A stretch of DNA of 64,000 nt from assembly GCA_016870155.1 (NCBI GenBank), contig VGCE01000005.1, forward strand, positions 94,044 to 158,043, written 5' to 3'. Below the pieces are notes generated by a model that did not search any database, was not told the origin of the DNA, and saw only the letters and a list, made by a program, of their open reading frames with translations. Shown in pieces: positions 7,238-15,660 of the stretch (its first letter is position 1; each line of letters opens with the position of its first letter). A program made the translations under genes and the position numbers. The DNA is from Actinomycetota bacterium (lineage in GTDB: Bacteria; Actinomycetota; Thermoleophilia; Miltoncostaeales; Miltoncostaeaceae).

Positions 7238-8206
7238 CCGGGGCGCAAGGCGCTGCAGGGTGCGGCGCAGGCCAAAGGTGCCGAGCTCGCCGATGAAGGC
7301 CAGCACGCCGATCGCCCCCGCATACCCCTGGAACGGGCCGGTGAAGCGCACCATGAGCCCGCTGTAGAGCAGGGCCGCGACGAAGATCCACCCGGCGTTC
7401 GGCAGGCGGGTGAGGGCGGTGCCGGCCAGCGCCGCGCCGCCCAGCCACGCGCTGGCCATCACGGCGCCCTGCGAACCGAGGCCCGGCGCGAGGGCGATGC
7501 CCGCGCTCACCGCGAGCGCGGGCAGGCCGACGCAGAACATGTAGTTGAGGTCCGTGCGGTTGCGCAGCAGCCACGTGACCAGAGCGCCGGTGATTCCCAC
7601 CGGCACCACCGCCCACGTGGGCAGCCCATCGGTGGGCGGCAGCAGGTCGGCGTCGCCGCGGCCTCCCAGGAAGTCGGCGATCCCATACGCGATCGCCGAC
7701 CCCAGGAACGCCATGAGGCCGATGCGCCCGCCGAAGGCCGGCATCACCGCAGGCCCGACCATGCTCCACAGCGTGCCGGCGATTGCGCCCGAGAGGGCCA
7801 CCCACCACCACGAGACGGTGACGCTCGGACCGATGAGCCCGACGAAGCCGCCGGCGAAGCCCGAGCACGTGGCGGGGAAGTCAATGACGCGACGCGACTG
7901 CGCGATGCCGAGCGCCACCAGCACCAGCGACACTGCGACCACGGGCTGCACGCCCAGTTCGCGGGCGAGCAGGAAGGTGGCCATCGTGCCGACCAGCCCC
8001 GTCGCGACGTCCATGGCCCGGACGCGGGCGGGGGGGTGCGAAGAGGCGACGGCGAGCCAGACGCCCACCAGCCCGACCAGGCCGAGCAGGGTCGCGACCA
8101 CCCTCATGTAGATCGTCGGTGCGTACGTGAAGGAGGTGACGTACACCATGACGATGCCGATGAACATCGCGGCGGCCAGCACGTAGGTGCCCGCATTGGG
8201 CTTCAT
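7211..8206 (-). CDS. Membrane protein of unknown family, paralogue B of a tandem pair
   Basis: A 331-aa, very hydrophobic protein with about 9-10 membrane segments. I do not recognise the family. It is clearly related to the product of the preceding gene: both have a Cys in a (C)SxxxGxFVGLxxP segment, a GGRxGLxAxxGS motif and a C-terminal RLPNAGW motif followed by two hydrophobic stretches. The ATG at 8206 overlaps the upstream paralogue's stop (ATGA). The duplication within an operon suggests either a heteromeric membrane complex or two related transporters. Confidence 0.7.
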   Translation of the reverse strand: MKPNAGTYVLAAAMFIGIVMVYVTSFTYAPTIYMRVVATLLGLVGLVGVWLAVASSHPPARVRAMDVATGLVGTMATFLLARELGVQPVVAVSLVLVALGIAQSRRVIDFPATCSGFAGGFVGLIGPSVTVSWWWVALSGAIAGTLWSMVGPAVMPAFGGRIGLMAFLGSAIAYGIADFLGGRGDADLLPPTDGLPTWAVVPVGITGALVTWLLRNRTDLNYMFCVGLPALAVSAGIALAPGLGSQGAVMASAWLGGAALAGTALTRLPNAGWIFVAALLYSGLMVRFTGPFQGYAGAIGVLAFIGELGTFGLRRTLQRLAPRLPGKPRVA

Positions 8207-9216
8207 GCCCGAGCCTGCCTTCCCCGGCGCAGGGCCGCGCCGCGCAGCCGCGGCGTTACCCAGGTGCCCACGCGCAGCGCGCCCATGGCCACGAGCACCG
8301 CGATGGTGCCCGTGGCGCCGATCACGCCCACGTGGCCGGTCAGGGGGCCCTCGAAATGCAACATGTACGCGCCGTACATCAACCCTGCGAGCGTCACCCA
8401 TCCGGCGTTGGGAAGTCGTGCCGGCGCCGACAGGCCCACCATGGTCCCGCCGAACCACGCCGAGGCGAGCACCGGCTCGAGCGCGCCCATCCCAGACAGG
8501 TGCACGCCGCCGCACACGACGAGCGAGGTCAGGCCCGAGGCCAGCGCGAGGTCCCAGCCCAGCCGCTGGATGAGCACCCATGTGAGCACGGCCGCCACGC
8601 CGCCGATGGGGATCATGGCCATATGCGCCAGGCCCTGCACCTCGGGCAGCACGACGGCTTTGTGCTCGTACCCCAACGCCGACGCGAGCCAGTAGACGAA
8701 CGACGACCCCATGAGTGCCACCAGCCCGAGGCGCCCTCCCACCCCGGGCAGCACGTACGGGCCGATCACCGACCACAGCAGGCCGGCGAGGCCGCCCGCC
8801 AGCAGCACCCAGCCGAAGGGCACGGCGACGGCGGGTGCGAGGAGGCCCACGAATGCGCCGGTGTAGGCCGAGCACTCCGATCGCACGTCGAGCGGGCCGC
8901 GCGGCGCAACCATCATGCCGATGATGACCGCGGTGATCGACACCGCCACGAGCGGGGGGACTCCCATCTCGCGGCTGAGCAGCAGCGACAGGGCGGTGGC
9001 CACCACGCTCGCCGCCGCGTCGGCCATGCGCGGGCGCGGAACCCTCAGCGAATCGCGCACCGCGACGAGGGCTCCGATGGTGGCAAGGATGATGGCGATC
9101 ACCACGATCGCGAGCGGCAGCGGCTCGGCACCGATGATGAACGCGACGACGTACATCGCGATGAGGGAGCCCAGGGTCACCGCCGCGAGGGCATATGTCC
9201 AGACGGTGCGCCTCAC
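8203..9216 (-). CDS. Membrane protein of unknown family, paralogue A of a tandem pair
   Basis: A 337-aa polytopic membrane protein that shares segments with the next gene's product throughout (SECSAYTGAFVGLLAP and ARLPNAGWVTLAGLMYG here; equivalents there). The C-terminus ends in a basic stretch, RRGRQARA. The GTG start at 9216 overlaps the stop of the HAD hydrolase gene (GTGA), so the order HAD-paralogue A-paralogue B is one operon. There is no ATPase or obvious catalytic motif, so transport or a structural membrane role is possible. Confidence 0.7.
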   Translation of the reverse strand: MRRTVWTYALAAVTLGSLIAMYVVAFIIGAEPLPLAIVVIAIILATIGALVAVRDSLRVPRPRMADAAASVVATALSLLLSREMGVPPLVAVSITAVIIGMMVAPRGPLDVRSECSAYTGAFVGLLAPAVAVPFGWVLLAGGLAGLLWSVIGPYVLPGVGGRLGLVALMGSSFVYWLASALGYEHKAVVLPEVQGLAHMAMIPIGGVAAVLTWVLIQRLGWDLALASGLTSLVVCGGVHLSGMGALEPVLASAWFGGTMVGLSAPARLPNAGWVTLAGLMYGAYMLHFEGPLTGHVGVIGATGTIAVLVAMGALRVGTWVTPRLRGAALRRGRQARA

Positions 9217-9908
9217 CGGGCGATGATCCCGGGAATCTCGGTGAGCGTGGTGATCACCTCGGGCCCGGTGGTGCCCCGGCCGGCGGCATCTCCTGTCCGG
9301 TCGAGCAGCAGGGCCCGCAGCCCGGCGCCACGGGCCCCCTCGTAGTCCTCGGCCAGGCGGTCGCCCACGTGCAGCGCACGGGAGGCCTCCACCCCCGCCG
9401 CCTCGGTGGCATGAAGGAAGATCGCCGGGTCGGGCTTGGCCGCCCCCACCGAGGCGCTCACGGCGATCACCGCGAAGCGATCGTCCACGCCGAGCGCCGC
9501 GAGGTGGTCGGGCAGCGCGCAGTCCCAGTTGCTCACCACGCCGAAGCGTATGCCCTGCGCGTCGAGTGCGTCCATGGCGCCGAGGGCGTCGTGGTGCAGG
9601 CGGAAGCGCAGTGAGGCCACCAGCAGCTCGGTGGCGCGGGGAGCGGGCGGGGCGCCGGGCCCCAGCGCATGGGCAAGCACCGCGCCGCACTCGGCGCGCA
9701 GTGCGCGCAGGCCGGCAGGGTCGCCCGCGATGTGCATGCGCGCCCGGTAGTGGGCGACCTCCGCGCGCAGCGCCTCATCCACCACATGAGGGTCGATGTC
9801 GTACCCGGCGGCCGCGAGCTCCGCGTGGAGGATGGGCCCCGGGGGGTCCATCGCCACGAGGGTCCCGAAGGCATCGAGCAGCACGAGGTCGGGCGGTGAG
9901 GGCGCCAT
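9213..9908 (-). CDS. HAD-superfamily hydrolase, subfamily IA
   Basis: A 231-aa haloacid-dehalogenase-like protein. Motif I is LLDAFGTL with nucleophile D13; the usual second Asp is Phe, as in some HDHD3-like and dehalogenase-type members. Motif II is VVSNWD, motif III the lysine in GAAKPDPAIF, and motif IV HVGDRLAEDYEGARGAG. A phosphatase role on a small metabolite is likely, but the missing second Asp makes dehalogenase-like or other hydrolysis possible. It heads the operon with the two membrane paralogues. The ATG lies 8 nt after TACCCT. Confidence 0.85.
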   Translation of the reverse strand: MAPSPPDLVLLDAFGTLVAMDPPGPILHAELAAAGYDIDPHVVDEALRAEVAHYRARMHIAGDPAGLRALRAECGAVLAHALGPGAPPAPRATELLVASLRFRLHHDALGAMDALDAQGIRFGVVSNWDCALPDHLAALGVDDRFAVIAVSASVGAAKPDPAIFLHATEAAGVEASRALHVGDRLAEDYEGARGAGLRALLLDRTGDAAGRGTTGPEVITTLTEIPGIIAR

Positions 9909-9916
9909 GACGAGGC

Positions 9917-9922
9917 AGGGTA
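9917..9922 (-). promoter_or_regulatory. Putative -10 of the HAD operon (leaderless)
   Basis: TACCCT on the minus strand, with exactly 8 nt to the ATG at 9908. It faces TATACT at 9963-9968 across a 68-bp divergent spacer. Confidence 0.5.
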
Positions 9923-9962
9923 AGCGGCAACCGGGGCGAAGGGACCGGCTGCGGGGCGGTCC

Positions 9963-9968
9963 TATACT
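9963..9968 (+). promoter_or_regulatory. Putative -10 of the gene at 9977 (leaderless)
   Basis: TATACT, one of the best -10 matches in the window, followed by 8 nt and the GTG at 9977. The hexamer stands out in GC-rich surroundings. Confidence 0.6.
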
Positions 9969-9976
9969 CGGCGGCC

Positions 9977-10492
9977 GTGCCCGCTGCTGCCGCCATGACG
10001 ACCCAACCTGCCCAGAGCCCGCGACGGATGTCCCGATCGGCCACGGTCGCCCTGATCGTGGCCGGGGTGGTGGTGGTGGCGTGGATCCCCTCGTTCATCG
10101 CCACCGCGTACGCCGAGGAGCCGGCGTCCGGGTACCTGGCCAACCCGGCAGAGGGGTGGGGGTTCCTGTGGGAGGCCGTCACGGCGTCGCGCAACCCGCG
10201 CCTGGGCACCTCGGACGCCGCAATGCAGCACGCCGCGCAGGTGTGGGCGGGTGCGCCCGCAGTGGCAGGCGACGTGTCGCTCAAGGCGATCCCCGACGAG
10301 TGGACCGTGCCCGTGCCGCCGGGCGGGGTCGCACCTGCTGCCGAGCGGTCCGAGGCCCGCCCCGAGGATGAGCTCAACTGGGTGGTGTCCGGGCGCGTGA
10401 TGGGCGGCCCCGAGCAGGTGATCGGCCTGCTCGACTACCGCAGCGGCCGCGTGGAGTGGGACATCCGCCCGCTGGCGGGCGCACCGCGATGA
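9977..10492 (+). CDS. Hypothetical single-pass membrane protein upstream of the class A PBP
   Basis: A 171-aa protein with a basic N-terminus, one hydrophobic segment (about residues 23-47, VALIVAGVVVVAWIPSFIATAYA) and an extracytoplasmic domain with no motif I recognise. It could be an anchored or a secreted protein. The GTG at 9977 fits the -10 spacing; an ATG at 9995 is an alternative. Its stop overlaps the PBP start codon (ATGA), so the two are cotranscribed and it may be a partner of the peptidoglycan synthase (inference). Confidence 0.6.
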   Translation: MPAAAAMTTQPAQSPRRMSRSATVALIVAGVVVVAWIPSFIATAYAEEPASGYLANPAEGWGFLWEAVTASRNPRLGTSDAAMQHAAQVWAGAPAVAGDVSLKAIPDEWTVPVPPGGVAPAAERSEARPEDELNWVVSGRVMGGPEQVIGLLDYRSGRVEWDIRPLAGAPR

Positions 10493-12708
10493 AGATCGAC
10501 CGCCTGCGCAGGCGGCGCGAGAAGCGTGCCAGCCACGGCCGCATCGGCCTCGGCAGGGTGATCCTCATGGCCCTGCTGGTGCTGGGCACGGTGCTGGGCG
10601 TGGCGCTGGCCACCAGCTACCAGTCGGTCACCGCGGACCTCCCGGACATCGACGAGATGCAGCCGGTGGGGCTGGGGCAGAACTCGCGCATCTACGACCG
10701 CAACGGGAAGATCCTCGGCTACATCGCCGGGGTTACCAACCGCACGGAGATCCCCCTCGCGCGCATCCCGGTCGACCTGCGCGAGGCGACCGTGGCCATC
10801 GAGGACAAGCGCTTCTACGAGCACGGCGGCGTGGACTGGGTGCGCATCGTCGGCGCGGCGGTGCGCAACGCCATGGACAGCGGCGGCCTTCGCCAGGGCG
10901 GCAGCACCATCACGATGCAGCTGGTGAAGAACCTCTACGACCCCGACGCCCCGCGGGACTTCTCGCAGAAGATCAGGGAGGCCCACCTGGCGCAGGAGGT
11001 GGAGCGGCGCTTCACCAAGGACCAGATCCTCGCGAAGTACCTCAACGGGGTCTTCTACGGCCAGAACTCCGTGGGCGTGCAGGCGGCGTCGCTCACCTAC
11101 TTCGACAAGCCGGTCTGGGCCATCAACCTGCCGCAGGCCGCGCTGCTGGCGGGCCTGCCGCAGGCGCCGTCGGCGTACAACCCCTTCGTCAACCCCAAGG
11201 ACGCCACCACCCGGCGCAACGTGGTGCTGCAGGAGATGGCCGACCAGGGCCACATCACGCAGGCCGAGGCCGACGAGGCCAAGGCGTCCGACCTGCTGCT
11301 GAAGCGTGGCAGGACCTACGAGCGCAAGCGCGAGGGCTACTTCTTCGACTACGTGCGCCAGGAGCTCATCGACCGCTACGGCGAGCAGCGCGTGCAAAAC
11401 GGCGGGCTCGCGGTGCGCACCACCATCGATCCCAGGCTGCAGCGCGCCGCCGAGCAGGCGATCGCGGGCAACCTCGGGCAGGAGGGCGACCCCGCGGCCG
11501 CGGTGGTGCTCATCGATGCCCGCACCGGCTACATCCGCGCCATGGCCACCAGCCGCGAGTACGGCAAGGACAGCCAGTTCAACTACGCCGCGCAGGCCCG
11601 CCGCCAGCCGGGGTCCACCTTCAAGACCTTCGTGCTCACCCGCGCCATCGCAGACGGCATCAACCCCTACTCCACCGTCTACGACAGCCGGCCCATCGAC
11701 ATCAACGACCCCAGGTGGGGTCCGATCCAGGTGGCCACCTACTCCAACTCCTACCGCGGCGCGGTGCCGATATCGCAGGCCACGCTGGCGTCGGACAACA
11801 CCGTGTACATCCAGATGACCCTCGATGTGGGGCCGGAGCGCGTGGTGGACATCGCGAAGAAGATGGGCGTGCAGAGCGACCTGCCCGTGGTGCCCTCCAT
11901 CGGCCTCGGGTCGGGCGAGGTGACCCCGCTCGAGATGGCGGCGGCATACGCGCCGCTGGCCAACGGCGGGTTCCGCGTGAAGCCCATCGCCATGACCGAC
12001 CTGGGCACGGGGATCCCGAAGGGCGACCTCGCCACGCCCAAGCGCACCCGGGTATTCCAGGACGGCGTGGCGTATGAGGTCACCCGCATCCTGCGCGACA
12101 ACGTGACCAGCGGCACCGGTGGTGCCGCCAACATCGCGCCCAACGTCGCGGGCAAGACCGGCACCACCGATGACTACACCGACGCCTGGTTCGTGGGCTA
12201 TACGCCCCGCTATGTGTGCGCGGTGTGGGTGGGCTATCCGAACGACGACGGGGTGCGCCGGTCGATGACCAGCGTGCACGGCATCACGGTGGCCGGCGGC
12301 ACCTTCCCTGCGCAGATCTGGGGCGACTTCATGAAGATCGCCGCGAAGGGAGACGACGGCCTGGAGTTCCCCCTGCCCAACAACCCGGTGGAGTGGTCGG
12401 CGTTCTCGTCCGACTTCACCGAGTCGGCCGGGTCGTACATGGTGAGCTCGGCCAAGAGCACCAGCACCGCCAAGACCACGAAGACCGACACCAGGCCCGG
12501 CACCACCACCAACGTGCCGAGGCCCGCGCCCACCACGGGCCCGACCACGATCACGCCGGCGCCTGCACCGGCTCCCGCTCCTGCTCCGGCGCCTGCACCG
12601 GCTCCTGCACCGGCTCCTGCTCCTGCTCCTGCTCCGGCTCCGGCACCGGCACCGGCACCCGATCCTGCCCCGGCGCCTGCACCGCCGCCGACGCCCACGA
12701 CCCCCTAG
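10489..12708 (+). CDS. Class A penicillin-binding protein (PBP1a-type)
   Basis: A 739-aa bifunctional peptidoglycan synthase anchored by one N-terminal membrane segment (about residues 22-42). The GT51 glycosyltransferase domain shows EDKRFYEHGGVD and GGSTITMQLVKN. The transpeptidase domain has S376-T-F-K (active-site serine), the SDN motif in LASDNTVY, and K556-T-G. It polymerises glycan strands from lipid II and crosslinks peptides outside the membrane. The tail after about residue 690 is a long Pro-Ala alternating linker, which may cross or contact the wall. The ATG at 10489 overlaps the preceding stop codon. Confidence 0.96.
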   Translation: MKIDRLRRRREKRASHGRIGLGRVILMALLVLGTVLGVALATSYQSVTADLPDIDEMQPVGLGQNSRIYDRNGKILGYIAGVTNRTEIPLARIPVDLREATVAIEDKRFYEHGGVDWVRIVGAAVRNAMDSGGLRQGGSTITMQLVKNLYDPDAPRDFSQKIREAHLAQEVERRFTKDQILAKYLNGVFYGQNSVGVQAASLTYFDKPVWAINLPQAALLAGLPQAPSAYNPFVNPKDATTRRNVVLQEMADQGHITQAEADEAKASDLLLKRGRTYERKREGYFFDYVRQELIDRYGEQRVQNGGLAVRTTIDPRLQRAAEQAIAGNLGQEGDPAAAVVLIDARTGYIRAMATSREYGKDSQFNYAAQARRQPGSTFKTFVLTRAIADGINPYSTVYDSRPIDINDPRWGPIQVATYSNSYRGAVPISQATLASDNTVYIQMTLDVGPERVVDIAKKMGVQSDLPVVPSIGLGSGEVTPLEMAAAYAPLANGGFRVKPIAMTDLGTGIPKGDLATPKRTRVFQDGVAYEVTRILRDNVTSGTGGAANIAPNVAGKTGTTDDYTDAWFVGYTPRYVCAVWVGYPNDDGVRRSMTSVHGITVAGGTFPAQIWGDFMKIAAKGDDGLEFPLPNNPVEWSAFSSDFTESAGSYMVSSAKSTSTAKTTKTDTRPGTTTNVPRPAPTTGPTTITPAPAPAPAPAPAPAPAPAPAPAPAPAPAPAPAPAPDPAPAPAPPPTPTTP
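12556..12690 (+). repeat. Pro-Ala coding low-complexity repeat in the PBP tail
   Basis: About 45 codons alternating Pro and Ala with mixed synonymous codons, interrupted by one Asp. At the DNA level it is a degenerate hexamer array, likely prone to length change. Confidence 0.9.
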
Positions 12709-13214
12709 GGGGAGTCTGCCGGCTGCAGCGCCCCGCCCTCGTCGGGGGCGCCATCGCCCGCGCGGGGCGTAATGAGCAGGATTCCGGCCATCCCCGCGAG
12801 CGCCGCGGCCGCGAGGCATGCCCAGGCCGCGGGCATCACGCTCACCGACCACTCGCCCGCGAGGACGGCGTCGGGCAGCCCGGCCCGCTGGGCCACCACC
12901 TCCACGCGTGGCGACAGCGCCACCAGCGCGGCCCAGGCGACGCCGAGAATGGCCCAGAGGATGGACAGCCCGCCGATCACCCGGGCACCGCGGGTGCCGT
13001 GCGGCAACGACCACCACAGCGCGAGGACGCCGGTCACCACCATGGCCACGCCGATGATGGGAAGGATCCACGAGGCTCCGCCGGCCCCGTAGCCGGAGAG
13101 CGACGCGCTGCCCGTGGGCAGCGACGCCCCGTACCACGGCAGCGCGGGCAGGGCCATCAGCAGCACCCCGCAGGCCACGATGGCGATGCCCAGCGCCCGG
13201 GAGCGCCCGCTCAT
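12705..13214 (-). CDS. Hypothetical four-TM membrane protein
   Basis: A 169-aa protein with about four hydrophobic segments (near residues 7-27, 47-67, 79-102 and 127-152) and a hydrophilic acidic tail. The LPWYGAS motif after the first segment is reminiscent of small actinobacterial tryptophan-associated membrane proteins, but the resemblance is weak. It is the last gene of the minus-strand glycan operon. Its ATG overlaps the DUF2079 gene's stop, and its 3' end overlaps the convergent PBP gene by 4 bases. Confidence 0.6.
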   Translation of the reverse strand: MSGRSRALGIAIVACGVLLMALPALPWYGASLPTGSASLSGYGAGGASWILPIIGVAMVVTGVLALWWSLPHGTRGARVIGGLSILWAILGVAWAALVALSPRVEVVAQRAGLPDAVLAGEWSVSVMPAAWACLAAAALAGMAGILLITPRAGDGAPDEGGALQPADSP

Positions 13215-14743
13215 GGCACCGCCTCCCCAATCCGCTGGAACACCATCACCCCGTCGCGGTCGTACACCAGACGGAAGTCCCTGCGGGCTTGGAGGTCCTC
13301 GAGGGCCAGGCGGAAGCCCGGCAGGTCGAGCCGATCGAGCATGTTGGGTCTCGTGCGATCAACCATAACCCACTCCGCATCGCGGATGACGGGGAACACC
13401 AGCACCCGGCGGCGCGCCGACAGGTGACCGCCCGCATTGTTGCCCACCGACACCACGGCGTCGCCGGGAATCAGCGCCGCGCCGTCCGCCAGCGCCTGCG
13501 CGTGTCCCGGCATGAGCTGGTACTGATCGATGCGCGAGGGCGTGGCGCGCGAGAAGGGTGTGCCGATCGGCACGGGGCCGGTGATGAGCGTGCCGAGCAG
13601 GCCCGCCGCCACCAGGGCGATCGCCACGGCCCCGGCCGGGCGCAACAGCCGCGCGAGCCACTCCGGACGCGCGCGTCGCCGCAGGCCGGCGAGCCCCAGC
13701 ATGGCGGCGGCCACGAGGAACGGGCTCACCACGGCCGCATAGTGGAACTCGATCGAGTAGTTGGGCCACCAGTCGGCAAGCATGTTGACCAGCAGGTCGG
13801 GCAGGGCCGCGGCGGCGAGTAGCGGCGCGAACAGCGGCAGCAGCAACAGGGGCAGCAGCAGCGCGAGCAGGTACGACAGGCGCGACCACCCGCCGACCGT
13901 GGTGATGACGTCTATGGGGTTGCTGAGCGCCCCGACCAGGGCCTCTGACGGCGTGTCGCCGAAGCGCCCGAAGCGCTCGCCGAAGGGCTCGGGCACGCCG
14001 CTGCCAATGGCCGGGATGATCACCAGCACGCAGATGGCCGACCACGCGATGGAGGCCACCGACACGATCGCGCCCGCGACATACCGCCGCTGGCGCACGA
14101 TGATCCAGATGCCCAGGATCGCCAGGGCGAGGCCCACCTGCTCCTTGCCCAGGAGCGCCAGGCCCACCGCGATGCCCAGCACCCAGTCGCGGCGCGCCTC
14201 GGCGGCCCAGATGGCCAGCATGATCAGCGGGACGGCCAGGGTGACCGCATGCAGGTCGGTGACCACCGCCCACTGCAGGGGCGCATAGAGAAGCCATGCC
14301 ACCGCGCCCGCGACCGCGAGGCGATCGTCGCCCAGCCAGCGGCGCCCCAGCAGGAACGCCGGGATCGCCCCGGCTGCCACGGCCACCGACTGCGCCACGA
14401 GCAGCGGCGCGGCGGAATCGCTGAACCACTGGAAGGGCACCAGCACCACCAGCAGCGGGTCCACGTGCGATCCCAGGCGCGACACCTGGTCGCCCGCGGC
14501 GTTGGTCGCCATGAGCAGGTCGCCGTGCGCGGTGTTCCAGATGGCCTGGACCATGTTGCCCAGGTCGAACCGGCCGGTCCACCAGGAATCGTGCCGTGCC
14601 ACCGACAGCCACGAGAACACCGCGGCCCATATCGCGGCCAGCAGCAGCACCAGCGTGAGGGGAAGGTCGCGCAGCAGGCGCCACTGATGCCAGCCTGCCG
14701 CCGGCCCGCCGCGCGCACTCGTCGGCTGGGGGGCGCTGCTCAC
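13211..14743 (-). CDS. DUF2079 polytopic membrane protein, glycosyltransferase-like
   Basis: A 510-aa protein with about ten membrane segments. The early FDLGNMVQAIWNTAHGD motif and the HVDPLLVVLVPFQ segment are typical of DUF2079, a family distantly related to lipid-sugar-dependent membrane glycosyltransferases (GT-C). It has an external, non-membrane C-terminal region. With the polyprenyl-phosphate GT2 two genes upstream, it may use a polyprenyl-phosphate sugar donor on the outer face of the membrane. The ATG at 14743 overlaps the flippase-like gene's stop. Confidence 0.8.
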   Translation of the reverse strand: MSSAPQPTSARGGPAAGWHQWRLLRDLPLTLVLLLAAIWAAVFSWLSVARHDSWWTGRFDLGNMVQAIWNTAHGDLLMATNAAGDQVSRLGSHVDPLLVVLVPFQWFSDSAAPLLVAQSVAVAAGAIPAFLLGRRWLGDDRLAVAGAVAWLLYAPLQWAVVTDLHAVTLAVPLIMLAIWAAEARRDWVLGIAVGLALLGKEQVGLALAILGIWIIVRQRRYVAGAIVSVASIAWSAICVLVIIPAIGSGVPEPFGERFGRFGDTPSEALVGALSNPIDVITTVGGWSRLSYLLALLLPLLLLPLFAPLLAAAALPDLLVNMLADWWPNYSIEFHYAAVVSPFLVAAAMLGLAGLRRRARPEWLARLLRPAGAVAIALVAAGLLGTLITGPVPIGTPFSRATPSRIDQYQLMPGHAQALADGAALIPGDAVVSVGNNAGGHLSARRRVLVFPVIRDAEWVMVDRTRPNMLDRLDLPGFRLALEDLQARRDFRLVYDRDGVMVFQRIGEAVP

Positions 14744-15660
14744 GAGCCGCCCCTGCGCCGCCCGGCGGTGGCCGCCAGCGCCACGAACACCAGCTCCACG
14801 GCGATGAGGAACAGCCGCGAGCTCACGCTGAGGGCCACGGCCACGCCGCCGGGAACCTGGCGCGAGAGCACCAGCGCGAGGATGGCATCGCGCACCCCGA
14901 GGCCCGAGGGCACGATGAACACCAGCATCGACACCACGAAGGCGAGCAGGAAGCCCGAGGCCACGCCGACCGGATCACCCACATCGGGGCCGCCGATGCC
15001 GCGCATGAAGGCCCACACCGCGAACCCCAGGAGGGCCGAGGTGATCAGGTACCAGCCGATCATCAGCACCACGCGCCGGAATGGCAGCAGAACCGCCAGG
15101 GGCTCGCGACGTACCTTCCGGAGCGCCCACGATGACAGCGGCCCGAACACCCGCGGGTGCAGCAGCACGGCCGACAGCGGCACCGCAAGCACGAGCCACG
15201 CGACCGGCCCCACGGCACTGCCCGAGCCGATGTCCAGCAGGGCCACCATCGCGAGCAGCGACGCCGCCACGAGGGCGATCACCTGCTCGTAGGTGGTGGC
15301 CGCCACCGTCACGCGCTTCGGCACGCCGTGGGCCTCGGCCATCACCGCCCGGCCCATCACCATGAGCACGTTGCCCGGCACGTAGCGCCCGAGCAGCGAA
15401 CGGGCCCAGGCGGACACCGTCGCCAGCACGGGCGGGGCGGGCCTGTGCAGGCCGCCGAGGATGGCCTCGTACGCCAGGGCCGACAGCGCGAGCGATGCGA
15501 GGGCCAGCACCGACGCGAGCACAAGCCATCCCGCCGACGGCTGCCAGTCGAACGAGGTCACGACGTCCCAGGCGTCCACGACCGTCCATGCCAGGGCGGC
15601 GATGATCACCAGCCCGGCCACCAGGCCGCCCCACCTCACCCACGCGCGGCGATTCGTCAC
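14740..15660 (-). CDS. Lysylphosphatidylglycerol synthase-TM / UPF0104 family membrane protein
   Basis: A 306-aa protein with about eight membrane segments. The RYVPGNVLMVMGRAVMAEAHGVP motif and the VPSGLGVRDAILALVLS segment are hallmarks of the flippase-like LPG_synthase_TM family. There is no soluble lysyl-transferase domain, so it is not an MprF aminoacyltransferase. Members are often encoded among glycosyltransferases and are thought to move lipid-linked substrates. The GTG at 15660 overlaps the GT4 gene's stop (GTGA). Confidence 0.82.
   Translation of the reverse strand: MTNRRAWVRWGGLVAGLVIIAALAWTVVDAWDVVTSFDWQPSAGWLVLASVLALASLALSALAYEAILGGLHRPAPPVLATVSAWARSLLGRYVPGNVLMVMGRAVMAEAHGVPKRVTVAATTYEQVIALVAASLLAMVALLDIGSGSAVGPVAWLVLAVPLSAVLLHPRVFGPLSSWALRKVRREPLAVLLPFRRVVLMIGWYLITSALLGFAVWAFMRGIGGPDVGDPVGVASGFLLAFVVSMLVFIVPSGLGVRDAILALVLSRQVPGGVAVALSVSSRLFLIAVELVFVALAATAGRRRGGS

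Noticed and set aside
12556..12690. Possible intergenic satellite
   Set aside because: It lies inside the PBP reading frame and codes for a Pro-Ala linker.
10435..13230. A 931-codon minus-strand frame across the class A PBP
   Set aside because: Same artefact. It contains a long low-complexity Arg/Ser/Cys run opposite the Pro-Ala tail and overlaps two well-supported genes.
14740..15660. MprF lysylphosphatidylglycerol synthase
   Set aside because: Only the flippase-like membrane domain is present; the soluble aminoacyltransferase domain is missing.
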